From an uncultured Bifidobacterium sp. (lineage in GTDB: Bacteria > Actinomycetota > Actinomycetes > Actinomycetales > Bifidobacteriaceae): a DNA stretch of 20,424 nucleotides. The position numbers and the translations under genes were made by a program. Below, in pieces: positions 9,259-16,581 of the stretch. The stretch lies in contig CALNAE010000073.1 in the NCBI GenBank assembly GCA_937874315.1, forward strand, positions 1 through 20,424, written 5' to 3'. How positions within the stretch are numbered: the stretch's first letter is position 1; every line of letters starts with the position of its first letter. Under the pieces are notes generated by a model. It was not told the DNA's origin and ran no database searches. It saw only the letters and a list, made by a program, of their open reading frames with translations.

Positions 9259-9540
9259 TCAGATTATGACAGCGCACGGCGACGTGACCTTGGCGGTTTC
9301 CCGCAGCAACCGCGCATACAGCAGCACCATGGTTCCCAGCAGCGCCGCCAACGACCACGATTGCGGCGACAGGGCCACGAGCAGGATCACGATGCCGATG
9401 CAGAGCACCGCCTGACCGAGACGTATCATCGTCGTGTCGCGGTATCGCAGGGTCGATAACCCTTCGATCGCCCTGCTGACGGTGATGCCGACATAGGATA
9501 GGGCGGCCCAACCCGCCGCGATCGATCGGTTTATCGCAAG
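9259..9540 (-). pseudogene. Small membrane-protein ORF with no convincing start (possible truncated gene)
   Basis: This minus-strand frame is open from just after a TAG (9541-9543) to TGA at 9259-9261 and encodes up to 93 residues. Three hydrophobic stretches are visible: WAALSYVGITVSRAIEGLSTL, AVLCIGIVILLVALSPQSW and SLAALLGTMVLLYARLL. Third codon positions are strongly G/C, as in the neighbouring real genes, so it is or recently was coding. The only in-frame ATG is at 9429, which would cut off the first hydrophobic segment and leaves about 57 residues with no ribosome binding site. The stop is only three bases from the lhr ATG, so translational coupling to lhr is possible. The family is not recognised. 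It may be a 5'-truncated remnant, or a small gene with an unusual start. Confidence 0.4.
9263..9268 (-). promoter_or_regulatory. Candidate -10 element of lhr, leaderless spacing
   Basis: On the minus strand CATAAT (9268-9263) is followed by seven bases and then the lhr ATG. Initiation about seven bases downstream of the -10 would put the transcript start at or one base before the A of ATG, giving a leaderless mRNA. This fits the absence of a ribosome binding site. No good -35 hexamer is visible 16-18 bp upstream, so the call rests on the -10 alone. Confidence 0.35.
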
Positions 9541-9618
9541 CTAGGCGCCTACAGCACGGTCACACCGCGCCGTTCGACCACGGCATCGTCCTGCCATACT
9601 GATCAAAGGCGTTACGAT
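9541..9618. other. Spacer with possible gene remnants
   Basis: Between the small membrane ORF and the DUF6176-like gene no complete gene is seen. On the minus strand an ATG overlapping the stop of the DUF6176-like gene (ATGA overlap at 9619-9622) opens a 20-codon frame. A different frame (9602 down to the TAG at 9549-9551) reads QDDAVVERRGVTVL, which resembles a protein C-terminus with G/C-rich third positions. Decay of one or two former genes would explain both, but this is inference. Confidence 0.3.
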
Positions 9619-9969
9619 TCATCCGCGATCGGCGAACACCGAATAGTCACCGAGCGCCGCCGCGGGCTTCATCTCGGTGTAATCCGAATAGTCGATGCAC
9701 GCCTTCATATACGCGGCATGCTTGAGATCCAACGGGCTGTCGCTCTGCTCGAATACCTGCTGCGAATGCTCGTCGCTGTCATAGATGACGAAGACGTAGC
9801 CATACCAGCCGTCCGCCTCGTGATTGAGGAACCACGACTCGATATGCGACCCCTCGGCCGGCATGGTGGCATTCGCGGCATCAAGGTTGTCACTCAGGTA
9901 GGCGAACCACTCCCGGGTGAGTTCCTCTTTGCCGTCCTTGATTCTGAATCGGTCAAGCGACGTATACAT
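9619..9969 (-). CDS. DUF6176-like small protein
   Basis: The product is 116 residues, soluble and acidic, with no signal peptide or membrane segment. Its pattern resembles the DUF6176 family: an opening strand with FRIKDGKEELTREWFAYL, a central aromatic segment WYGYVFVIYDSDE, and a closing SDSPLDLKHAAYMKACID with the conserved-looking spacing of Asp, Lys, His and Cys-Ile-Asp. The fold is probably a ferredoxin-like alpha/beta domain as in dimeric antibiotic-biosynthesis monooxygenases, but no enzymatic role is known and none is assigned. The ATG at 9969 is preceded by GTGAGG very close by. It is divergent from aspA across 186 bp, and its stop overlaps a short downstream ATG. The family call comes from remembered sequence character, not a search. 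Confidence 0.7.
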   Translation of the reverse strand: MYTSLDRFRIKDGKEELTREWFAYLSDNLDAANATMPAEGSHIESWFLNHEADGWYGYVFVIYDSDEHSQQVFEQSDSPLDLKHAAYMKACIDYSDYTEMKPAAALGDYSVFADRG

Positions 9970-10040
9970 GCCTCACAACAGTGCCGTCCATCGGCAACAA
10001 CGCCCCACGGCGCAGGAGCGCAACCACCATGGATGCACGC

Positions 10041-10056
10041 ACCGTCGCATGACGGT
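10041..10056. other. Small perfect hairpin in the DUF6176/aspA divergent region
   Basis: ACCGTC (10041-10046), loop GCAT and GACGGT (10051-10056) form a 6-bp stem with a four-base loop, about 50 bp upstream of the candidate aspA -10. It could be an operator-like dyad, but six base pairs can arise by chance in GC-rich DNA. Confidence 0.25.
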
Positions 10057-10104
10057 CGCGAAACGCGGCAACCCGCGCAACACGCCAAGTGCGTTCGGAT
10101 ACCG

Positions 10105-10110
10105 TACAAT
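10105..10110 (+). promoter_or_regulatory. Candidate -10 element of aspA
   Basis: TACAAT is a five-of-six match to the -10 consensus and lies 45 bp before the aspA ATG. The sequence 16-18 bp upstream (around 10081-10088) has no recognisable -35 hexamer, so an activator or a weak promoter would be needed. Confidence 0.35.
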
Positions 10111-10155
10111 CGCCACGGATGGAATGTGTCGTTCGCAGTACAAAGGACGGTTGAT

Positions 10156-11607
10156 ATGACGCGGAATGCTACACGCTTGGAACACGACTGCATCGGCGAA
10201 CTGGAGGTACCGGCGGATGTCTATTGGGGCATCCACACGCTGCGCGCCACCAGAAACTTCCCCGTGTCTCATACGAGCGACGGCCGGCACCCTCAGCTCA
10301 TCAAGGCCTTCGCGACCGTCAAACGCGCCTGCGCCCAAGCGAACGAGGAACTCGGCCTGCTCGGCTCCGACAAGGCGGCGCCTATCATCGCTGCCTGTCA
10401 CGAGATCGAGAACGGCAGACTCATCGACCAGTTCCCCATCGATCAGCTGCAGGGCGGCGCCGGGACGTCGCTGAACATGAACATGAACGAGGTCATCGCC
10501 AACCGAGCGCTGGAATTGGGAGGACATGACAAGGGCGACTACCACATCATTCATCCCAACGACGATGTCAACAAATCACAGTCGACGAACGACACCTATC
10601 CGGCCGCATGCAAACTCGCCCTAATCAACGAAATCAGACCACTCGTCACTTCCTGCAAGCGACTCGCGCGCGCATTCCATGACCTCGCGGACCAGCATAT
10701 CAACGACGTGACGATCGGCCGCACCCAGTTGCAGGACGCCGTGCCGATGACCTTCGGCCAGGAATTCCACGCGTTCGCAAGCTTTCTGAAAACCGATTGG
10801 CTCACCTTGGAATCGCTTATCGCCCAACTCGCCGAGCTGAATCTCGGCGCAACCGCCATCGGCACCGGCATCTGCGCCGACCTGCGGTTCCGTCAATCGG
10901 CCATCAGCCATCTGGCCGGCATCACCGGTCTGCCGGTCACCGCGGCGCCCGATCCGGTCTCTGCCGTCACCGACATGAGCGTCTACATCGCGGTCTCGGC
11001 CACTCTGAAGAACGTCGCCATCCATCTCAAGAAGGCCGCCGACGACCTCCGCCTGCTCAATTCCGGCCCGCACGCCGGATTCAACGAACTCGACGTGCCC
11101 GCCCGGCAAGCCGGCAGCAGCATCATGCCCGGCAAGATCAACCCGGTCATCCCCGAAAGCGTCGATCAGTGCTGTTTCGTGGTGTTCGGCATGGATACGA
11201 CCGTCACCTGGGCCACTTCGGAGGGCCAGCTTCAGCTCAATGCCTTCGATCCGGTGATCATCCATTCGCTGCTCGGCGGCATGGAACTGCTCATCAACGC
11301 CATGGACATGTTCAAGGACAACTGCGTCGAAGGCATCACCGTAAACGTCGCGACCGGGCTACGCCACGCACAGTCCTCACCGTCGATCGCCGCGTCGCTC
11401 AACGGACGGATCGGTTATGAGCATGCGGTCGCCATCGCCCAGGAAGCCGTCGCCGACGACGTCACCGTGCGCGAGGTCGCGCAGACACGGACGAATCTGT
11501 CCAGCCATGAGCTCGACGACTTGCTCGACCCGATCACCCTGTCGCGCAGACTGGGGCAGACCTGCCGGGAGCGACGCTCGCCGATTCGGCAACGGCCGAC
11601 GTTGTGA
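10156..11607 (+). CDS. aspA: Aspartate ammonia-lyase
   Basis: Aspartase reversibly deaminates L-aspartate to fumarate and ammonia in the cytoplasm. The 483-residue length is typical of the aspartase/fumarase superfamily. Visible motifs in order are GGAGTSLNMNMNEV (100-113), SQSTND (141-146), GRTQLQDAVPM (188-198) and the signature loop GSSIMPGKINP (320-330), whose serine is the catalytic base. Gln rather than His in GRTQLQDA and VPM after it favour aspartase over class II fumarase. The frame is open upstream to 9718, but ATG at 10156 is chosen because AAAGGA (10143-10148) sits seven bases before it and similarity to the family begins there. The C-terminus is rich in Arg and Pro and looks lineage-specific. 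The gene is divergent from the DUF6176-like gene and converges on parE. Confidence 0.93.
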   Translation: MTRNATRLEHDCIGELEVPADVYWGIHTLRATRNFPVSHTSDGRHPQLIKAFATVKRACAQANEELGLLGSDKAAPIIAACHEIENGRLIDQFPIDQLQGGAGTSLNMNMNEVIANRALELGGHDKGDYHIIHPNDDVNKSQSTNDTYPAACKLALINEIRPLVTSCKRLARAFHDLADQHINDVTIGRTQLQDAVPMTFGQEFHAFASFLKTDWLTLESLIAQLAELNLGATAIGTGICADLRFRQSAISHLAGITGLPVTAAPDPVSAVTDMSVYIAVSATLKNVAIHLKKAADDLRLLNSGPHAGFNELDVPARQAGSSIMPGKINPVIPESVDQCCFVVFGMDTTVTWATSEGQLQLNAFDPVIIHSLLGGMELLINAMDMFKDNCVEGITVNVATGLRHAQSSPSIAASLNGRIGYEHAVAIAQEAVADDVTVREVAQTRTNLSSHELDDLLDPITLSRRLGQTCRERRSPIRQRPTL

Positions 11608-11629
11608 CCTTCCGGTCGACCCCGTCAGC

Positions 11630-11663
11630 CGCCTGATCGCCGAAATATCGAATCGATCAGGCG
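11630..11663. terminator. Hairpin between converging aspA and parE
   Basis: CGCCTGATCG (11630-11639) and CGATCAGGCG (11654-11663) form a perfect 10-bp stem with a 14-nt loop, 22 bp after the aspA stop and 9 bp beyond the parE stop. There is no T-tract, so a bidirectional terminator is inferred from position. The right arm is also the first unit of a 16-bp direct repeat. Confidence 0.55.
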
Positions 11664-11682
11664 ACGAATCGATCAGGTGTCG
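11651..11682. repeat. 16-bp tandem repeat overlapping the parE stop
   Basis: AATCGATCAGGCGACG (11651-11666) is followed directly by AATCGATCAGGTGTCG (11667-11682), differing at two positions. The second copy contains the parE stop codon, TGA at 11675-11673, within CCTGATC. The phosphodiesterase stop at the left of the window has the same CCTGATC context. Confidence 0.7.
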
Positions 11683-13958
11683 ATTTTGGAACGGTCGAAG
11701 TCGTCGGCGTTGTCGATGATGAACTGTTTGCGTGGCGGCACGTCGTCCCCCATCAGCAGGCCGAAGACATCGCTGGCCTGAGCGGCGTCCTCCATGCGGA
11801 TGCGCCGCAGCATCCGGGTCCGCGGGTCCATCGTCGTATCCGCGAGTTGATCGGCATCCATCTCGCCAAGACCCTTGTACCGCTGTACCTCGGGGTTGAA
11901 GTCGATGCGCTGGCGTTTGAGCTGATCGAGTTTGCCGGCAAGCTCGTCGTCGGAATACGTGTAGATGTATTCGCCCTTATGGGAACCGGCGAGCGCGATG
12001 CGATGCAGCGGCGGCACGGCGGCGTAGACGTGGCCGAATTCAATAAGCGGCCGCATATACCGATAAATCAACGTGAGCAGCAGGATACGAATATGCGCTC
12101 CGTCCACGTCGGCATCGGTCATCATGATGAGCTTGTCATACCGCGCCTGCTCGATGTCGAAATTGGGACCGGATCCCGCCCCCACGACCTGGATGATCGC
12201 CGAGCACTCCTTATTGGCCAGAATCTGCGAGAGCGAGGCCTTCTGCACGTTGAGAATCTTGCCCCGAATGGGCAGCAATGCCTGGAATGCCGAATTGCGC
12301 GCGGCCTTGGCCGTGCCCAATGCGGAATCGCCCTCGACGATGAACAGCTCCGCGACGTCATCGTTGCCGGGCTGACAATCCGAGAGCTTGGGCGGCATCG
12401 AGGCGGATTCGAGGGCGTTCTTGCGTCTAGTGACTTCCTTGGTCTTGCGCGCCTGGATGCGCGCGTGCATCTCGCTGGTGATCTTTTCGAGCACCCGGCC
12501 GGACTGTTCCTTGAACCCGCGACGAGACCCGGTGATCATCTCGCCGAACTGCCGGTCCGTCATCCGCGAAACGATGCCCTTGACCGGGGCGGTGCCCAAC
12601 ACATCCTTGGTCTGGCCTTGGAACTGCGGTTCGGCGATGCGCACGGTAACCACGGCAACCAGACCGGCGAGAATGTCGTCGCGCTCGATGCGAGTATTGG
12701 AGTCCTTGAGATTCACCTTGAACTTGCGGGCGTTGTCTTCGACGGTTTTACGTACCTGCTTGGTCAGGCTTTGCAGGAATCCGTCGACATGCATGCCGCC
12801 GCCCGGCGTCTCCACGACGTTGACGAAGCTACGCAGCGTCGTATCGTACCCGTTGATCCAACGCAACGCGATATCCACGCCGCACTGTCGCGTGATGTGT
12901 TCGGCATGCAGGTCGCCGTTCGCGTCGACGGCCTGCGTCTCTTCCTTGTAGGTGCCCTGCCCCGAAATATGCCAGATGTCGGAGACCGGCTCACCGTGGG
13001 AAAGAAAATCGACGAAATCCTCGACGCCGCCGGTGTGCACGAATTCCTCGACCCGTTTGTGACCGGCCCGATCCTGCTCGCCGATCGAAGCCATCTGTGA
13101 AGGTTCATCCGAATCCTCATCACTGCTCCCGATCGTATCGTGGGAGGCATCGGACTCATCGGATTCGACGGTGCCATTGAACGCAGACGCCTCGTCGAGC
13201 CTCGGGCCGTCGATCTCCAGAAAATCATCGACCGCGACATCTCCCGTTTCCGGGATCGACTCGTCGATGACGGTGATCTTGAGTCCCGGTACCAGGAAGC
13301 TGGTCTGCCGGACGCGGTCGATCAGCTGATCGTAGTCGAACCGTGCCGTATCGTTGAAGATCTCAGGATCGGCCCAGTACCGCACACGCGTACCCGTGGT
13401 CTTCGCCCCGACCTTGCCGGTGATCTCCAACTCCGTCGGCTTGTTCTTGCGCGTGCGCTTGAACGGCGTATCGGGGGAACGATGCTGCGCGTCGCCATCC
13501 TGGTAGACGCCCGGATGACCCTGATGAAACGCCATGTGATAGGTGTTGCCGTTTCGGTCGACTTCGACGTCGAGTCGTGAACTCAACGCGTTGACCACCG
13601 AGGAACCCACGCCGTGCAGACCTCCTGCGGCGTTATATGAGTCATTGCCGAATTTCGCTCCGGCATGCAGTTTGGTAAGCACGACCTCGACGCCGGTGAG
13701 CTTGGTCTTCGGCTCGACATCCACCGGAATGCCACGCCCGTTATCGGCCACCTCGATGGAACCATCGGTATGCAGCGTCACGATGATTCGATTGCAGGCC
13801 CCGGCCAGGGCCTCATCGACGGCGTTATCTATGATCTCCCACAGACAGTGCATCAGCCCTTGGCTATCGGTGGTGCCGATATACATGCCCGGGCGCTTGC
13901 GCACCGCGTCCAGCCCTTCCAGAACGGAAAGATTCTTGGCGTTATAGGTCTCAGTCAT
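11673..13958 (-). CDS. parE: DNA topoisomerase IV subunit B
   Basis: This ATPase subunit of topoisomerase IV drives strand passage with ParC. The 761-residue protein shows the GHKL ATPase with Glu41 and EIIDNAVDEA, DNGRG at 72-76 and GGLHGVGSS at 112-120. The transducer-domain QTK loop is at 449-451. The TOPRIM domain has EGDSA at 542-546 and DADVD at 615-619. The C-terminal QRYKGLGEM motif follows. An acidic, Ser/Asp/Glu-rich stretch at about 235-300 is inserted between ITVIDE and FVHTGGVEDFV, where relatives usually have a short loop. The ATG at 13958 has GAGGA about nine bases upstream. rpoD lies 84 bp upstream on the same strand with a hairpin between, so the two may be separate units. 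There is no adjacent parC. Confidence 0.93.
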   Translation of the reverse strand: MTETYNAKNLSVLEGLDAVRKRPGMYIGTTDSQGLMHCLWEIIDNAVDEALAGACNRIIVTLHTDGSIEVADNGRGIPVDVEPKTKLTGVEVVLTKLHAGAKFGNDSYNAAGGLHGVGSSVVNALSSRLDVEVDRNGNTYHMAFHQGHPGVYQDGDAQHRSPDTPFKRTRKNKPTELEITGKVGAKTTGTRVRYWADPEIFNDTARFDYDQLIDRVRQTSFLVPGLKITVIDESIPETGDVAVDDFLEIDGPRLDEASAFNGTVESDESDASHDTIGSSDEDSDEPSQMASIGEQDRAGHKRVEEFVHTGGVEDFVDFLSHGEPVSDIWHISGQGTYKEETQAVDANGDLHAEHITRQCGVDIALRWINGYDTTLRSFVNVVETPGGGMHVDGFLQSLTKQVRKTVEDNARKFKVNLKDSNTRIERDDILAGLVAVVTVRIAEPQFQGQTKDVLGTAPVKGIVSRMTDRQFGEMITGSRRGFKEQSGRVLEKITSEMHARIQARKTKEVTRRKNALESASMPPKLSDCQPGNDDVAELFIVEGDSALGTAKAARNSAFQALLPIRGKILNVQKASLSQILANKECSAIIQVVGAGSGPNFDIEQARYDKLIMMTDADVDGAHIRILLLTLIYRYMRPLIEFGHVYAAVPPLHRIALAGSHKGEYIYTYSDDELAGKLDQLKRQRIDFNPEVQRYKGLGEMDADQLADTTMDPRTRMLRRIRMEDAAQASDVFGLLMGDDVPPRKQFIIDNADDFDRSKIDT

Positions 13959-13981
13959 GGTTGTCTGTCCTCACATCATAA

Positions 13982-14014
13982 GGCTCCCGAATCCATGACT
14001 GAATTCGAGGAGCC
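13982..14014 (-). terminator. Stem-loop between rpoD and parE
   Basis: GGCTCC (13982-13987) pairs with GGAGCC (14009-14014), and inside it GAAT (13989-13992) pairs with ATTC (14003-14006), making ten base pairs with a small asymmetric bulge and a 10-nt loop. It lies 28 bp downstream of the rpoD stop. On the minus strand it is followed by TTATGATG rather than a long T-tract, so it may end rpoD transcription only partly. Confidence 0.45.
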
Positions 14015-14026
14015 GGCATGAACATC

Positions 14027-14044
14027 GATCCGGGCGAACGGATC
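14027..14044 (-). other. Short hairpin at the rpoD stop codon
   Basis: GATCCG (14027-14032), loop GGCGAA, CGGATC (14039-14044): a 6-bp perfect stem whose right arm includes two bases of the rpoD stop codon (14043-14045). It may act with the larger stem-loop just downstream. Confidence 0.35.
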
Positions 14045-15575
14045 ACTGATCGAGGAAGTCGCGCAGGGTCTGCGAACGCGATGGATGGCGCAGTTTCGAC
14101 ATGGTCTTGGATTCAATCTGCCTAATGCGCTCACGCGTCACGCCGTAGACCCGACCGATATCGTCCAAGGTCTTGGGCTGACCGTCTTCGAGACCATAGC
14201 GCATTTTGATGACGCCGGCCTCACGAGGAGACAAGGTTTCAAGAACCTGTTTGAACTGTTCCTGCAGCAGCGAGAACGCGACGGCGTCCGACGGGGCGAT
14301 GGCATCGGTATCCTCGATCAGATCGCCGAATTCGGAATCGCCGTCCTCACCCAGCGGCGTGTGCAAGGAAATCGGCTCGCGGCCGTACTTCTGGACTTCC
14401 TGCACCTTCTCAACGGGCATGTCAAGCTCACGGGCCAGCTCATCGGGTGTCGGTTCGCGGCCCAGATCCTGCAACATCTGACGCTGGACGCGGGACAGCT
14501 TGTTGATGACCTCGACCATGTGCACGGGCACGCGAATCGTGCGGGCCTGATCGGCCATCGCTCGTGTGATGGCCTGGCGAATCCACCAAGTCGCATAGGT
14601 CGAGAACTTGAATCCCTTCTTCCAATCGAACTTCTCGACGGCACGAATCAGGCCAAGATTCCCCTCCTGGATCAGATCCAGGAACAGCATGCCACGGCCG
14701 GTGTAACGCTTGGCCAGTGAGACCACCAGTCGTAGATTCGCCTCCAGCAGATGATCCTTCGCCTTCTTGCCATCGTTAGACGCCCATTTGAGCTCGCGCT
14801 TGCGCTTGAAGTCCATCTGATCCGATTCGGTCTCCAACAGGTGCTGCGCGTAAAGCCCCGCCTCGATACGCTCGGAAAGATCGACCTCCTGTTCGGCGTT
14901 GAGCAGACTGACGCGACCGATCTGCTTGAGATAGTCCTTCACCGGATCGGCGGTGGCGCCCGCGGCGATCACACGGCGCTTCGGGTTGCCGGAGGGCGTG
15001 AGATTTTCATCCTCGTCATCGTCGCGAACGACGAAAGCACCCTTGGCCTTGGGGGCTTCGGATTCCTTGATTTCCTTCTTATCGTCATCATCCAGATCTT
15101 CCGATGAATCGCCGTTGTCATCAGCGTCGTCATCGTCGACGTCATCATCGGCTTCGTCGATGTCCTCATCCATGTCGTCGGTCGAAGGGGCGTCATCCGC
15201 ACCGTCATCCGCATTCAGAGCATCGCCGTCAAAATCCGAGGAATCGCCACGTGTCGTATCGTCCTTGGTCTTCATCTCGACGGTCACGTCGACGATCTCA
15301 TTGACCGTCTCATCCGTGACGATGACATCGTCGTGCGGGGCATCGCCCTGTGCAGCGCGCCTTGCGACGCCGCTGTTTTTGCCTCCCCGAGCCTGTCCAA
15401 TGGACGATGAGGCGGCTTTCGCACCCTGTTCAGGCTTGACGGTTCCGGGTCTGCGACCGATCCGTTTCCCGGCGACACCGCCGTCGGCGCTGCCTCCCGT
15501 CGTATTGGTGATGGAGGCTGCGCTCTTGGTCTGATCAGCTTTTTGCTTGTTCGACGCCGTTTCCTTAGTGGCCAA
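14043..15575 (-). CDS. rpoD: Principal RNA polymerase sigma factor (sigma-70 group 1)
   Basis: This is the housekeeping sigma factor that directs RNA polymerase to most promoters. The 510-residue product has region 1.2 (DPVKDYLKQIG onward, about 210-241), region 2 (about 276-346, with RLVVSLAKRYTGRG, LIQEGNLGLIRAVEKFD and FSTYATWWIRQAITRA), region 3 (about 356-431) and region 4 (about 446-510, with the helix-turn-helix VTRERIRQIE). The N-terminal 110 residues are basic and low-complexity. Residues about 114-190 are an Asp/Glu-rich tract that resembles the variable region of actinobacterial SigA/HrdB proteins. The frame is open to 15827, but TTG at 15575 is chosen: AGGAGG (15586-15581) lies five bases upstream and a promoter lies just beyond. 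The gene precedes parE and follows the DUF4192 gene on the same strand. Confidence 0.93.
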   Translation of the reverse strand: MATKETASNKQKADQTKSAASITNTTGGSADGGVAGKRIGRRPGTVKPEQGAKAASSSIGQARGGKNSGVARRAAQGDAPHDDVIVTDETVNEIVDVTVEMKTKDDTTRGDSSDFDGDALNADDGADDAPSTDDMDEDIDEADDDVDDDDADDNGDSSEDLDDDDKKEIKESEAPKAKGAFVVRDDDEDENLTPSGNPKRRVIAAGATADPVKDYLKQIGRVSLLNAEQEVDLSERIEAGLYAQHLLETESDQMDFKRKRELKWASNDGKKAKDHLLEANLRLVVSLAKRYTGRGMLFLDLIQEGNLGLIRAVEKFDWKKGFKFSTYATWWIRQAITRAMADQARTIRVPVHMVEVINKLSRVQRQMLQDLGREPTPDELARELDMPVEKVQEVQKYGREPISLHTPLGEDGDSEFGDLIEDTDAIAPSDAVAFSLLQEQFKQVLETLSPREAGVIKMRYGLEDGQPKTLDDIGRVYGVTRERIRQIESKTMSKLRHPSRSQTLRDFLDQ

Positions 15576-15605
15576 ACTATCCTCCTGGTGGTTCTCGCCC
15601 GACTG

Positions 15606-15634
15606 CGCATACCATAAAGGCACAATTCTGACAA
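15606..15634 (-). promoter_or_regulatory. Candidate rpoD promoter
   Basis: On the minus strand TTGTCA (15634-15629) and TATGCG (15611-15606) are separated by 17 bp. A start about seven bases downstream would give a leader of roughly 24 nt containing the AGGAGG site, which agrees with the TTG start at 15575. The -35 is a good match and the -10 a moderate one. Confidence 0.45.
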
Positions 15635-15798
15635 GGGCAAATCGACAACTATAGGAGTAAACCATCTTGTGCGGACGATTATTCCCGATATGCCGATCGC
15701 AGATCGATTTTGGCCATGCCTCCATCACGTACGCCGGCCGCGTCCGTATCATCCTCGCGCTTCCCTCCGCTCCTGTCATCGTCTCGTCACCGGGCCAG

Positions 15799-16473
15799 CT
15801 ACCGCGCATTCGCTGGTCGAATATCATGCTCGTAGGCCGAGCGCACGATGGATGCGAGTGTGCATTTCACATCCCGTTGCAATGCGTCGAGAGCATAGGG
15901 CAATCCTTCGTCATCGCCCATCCACCAGTGGATGTACCCCATAAGGGCAAGCGGTTGAGTCTGCAGAAAGACGGGGACCGACGAGTAGATGATCTTCATC
16001 ATTGCCAACCCGGTTCGGCACCGGTCATGGTCCAATGCCGCGTCCGCATCGTCGAACGCCCGTTGCAGCATGCGATACATTCCGCTGACGTTACGCGGAT
16101 CATGCGGACGCGCGGCGAAGGAGATCATCCGTTTCTCGTCACACACACCACGCTGCGTGACCAGCGATACGATCAATGCGTCGCGTATGGCGAGCGACTC
16201 CGCCATGCCTACCGCCAATGCCGACATCTCGGCATGGGACAGATCATGGTCGCCGCAATCAAGATTCCTCAGCCAAGCATGAAAGGGACGCTCCACCCAT
16301 AACGCATCCGCGGCGGCGATTCCACGTTCCATCCGCATGTCTTTCAGTTGCCGCCTCGTTGCGGCCCAGGCCTCACCGTCGAACCCCCGGGCAACGTCGT
16401 TGACATCTTCACCGACATCTTCGCCGACATTCGGCTTCAGCCGTTCGCCGCAAGCTTCACCGATTCGCTCCAT
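15799..16473 (-). CDS. DUF4192 family protein
   Basis: The 224-residue product has no known biochemical role. Its C-terminal part, LALMGYIHWWMGDDEGLPYALDALQRDVKCTLASIVRSAYEHDIRP, follows the DUF4192 pattern of a tryptophan-rich helix, a Gly-Asp turn, and a second helix of small and charged residues. DUF4192 is an actinobacterial family often found beside the principal sigma factor gene, which is the case here (rpoD starts 223 bp downstream, same strand). The protein is helical with no membrane segment. Near the N-terminus an EDVG repeat comes from a 12-bp tandem duplication at 16402-16425. The ATG at 16473 has a strong AGGAGG six to seven bases upstream. The family call is by recalled pattern; a remote TPR-like fold is an alternative description. 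Confidence 0.78.
   Translation of the reverse strand: MERIGEACGERLKPNVGEDVGEDVNDVARGFDGEAWAATRRQLKDMRMERGIAAADALWVERPFHAWLRNLDCGDHDLSHAEMSALAVGMAESLAIRDALIVSLVTQRGVCDEKRMISFAARPHDPRNVSGMYRMLQRAFDDADAALDHDRCRTGLAMMKIIYSSVPVFLQTQPLALMGYIHWWMGDDEGLPYALDALQRDVKCTLASIVRSAYEHDIRPANAR
16402..16430. repeat. 12-bp tandem duplication in the DUF4192 gene
   Basis: GACATCTTCACC (16402-16413) is followed by GACATCTTCGCC (16414-16425), then GACAT of a third unit. On the coding strand this encodes repeated Gly-Glu-Asp-Val. The length is a multiple of three, so the frame is kept. Confidence 0.75.
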
Positions 16474-16581
16474 GGTCGTCCTCCTTGTGTTGCCGCCCCG
16501 CCATCGGGAACCACGGGGTCTTCGTTCTTCACTCTTCTAGGATGCCGAAGATGAATCCGTAAGCCAACCCACATCATGTGT

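Noticed and set aside
9718..10155. 146-codon upstream extension of aspA
   Set aside because: It runs antisense through the DUF6176-like gene; the ATG at 10156 has a good ribosome site and matches the family start.
11847..13100. 417-codon plus-strand frame
   Set aside because: It is antisense to the parE TOPRIM and transducer regions, with no recognisable domain or ribosome site.
14980..15240. Repeated GTCATC/GTCGTC pattern suggesting a microsatellite
   Set aside because: It is explained by Asp/Glu codon runs in the acidic tract of the sigma factor.
15576..15827. 84-codon extension of the sigma factor to an ATG at 15827
   Set aside because: It would read through the candidate promoter and the AGGAGG site, and overlaps the end of the DUF4192 gene.
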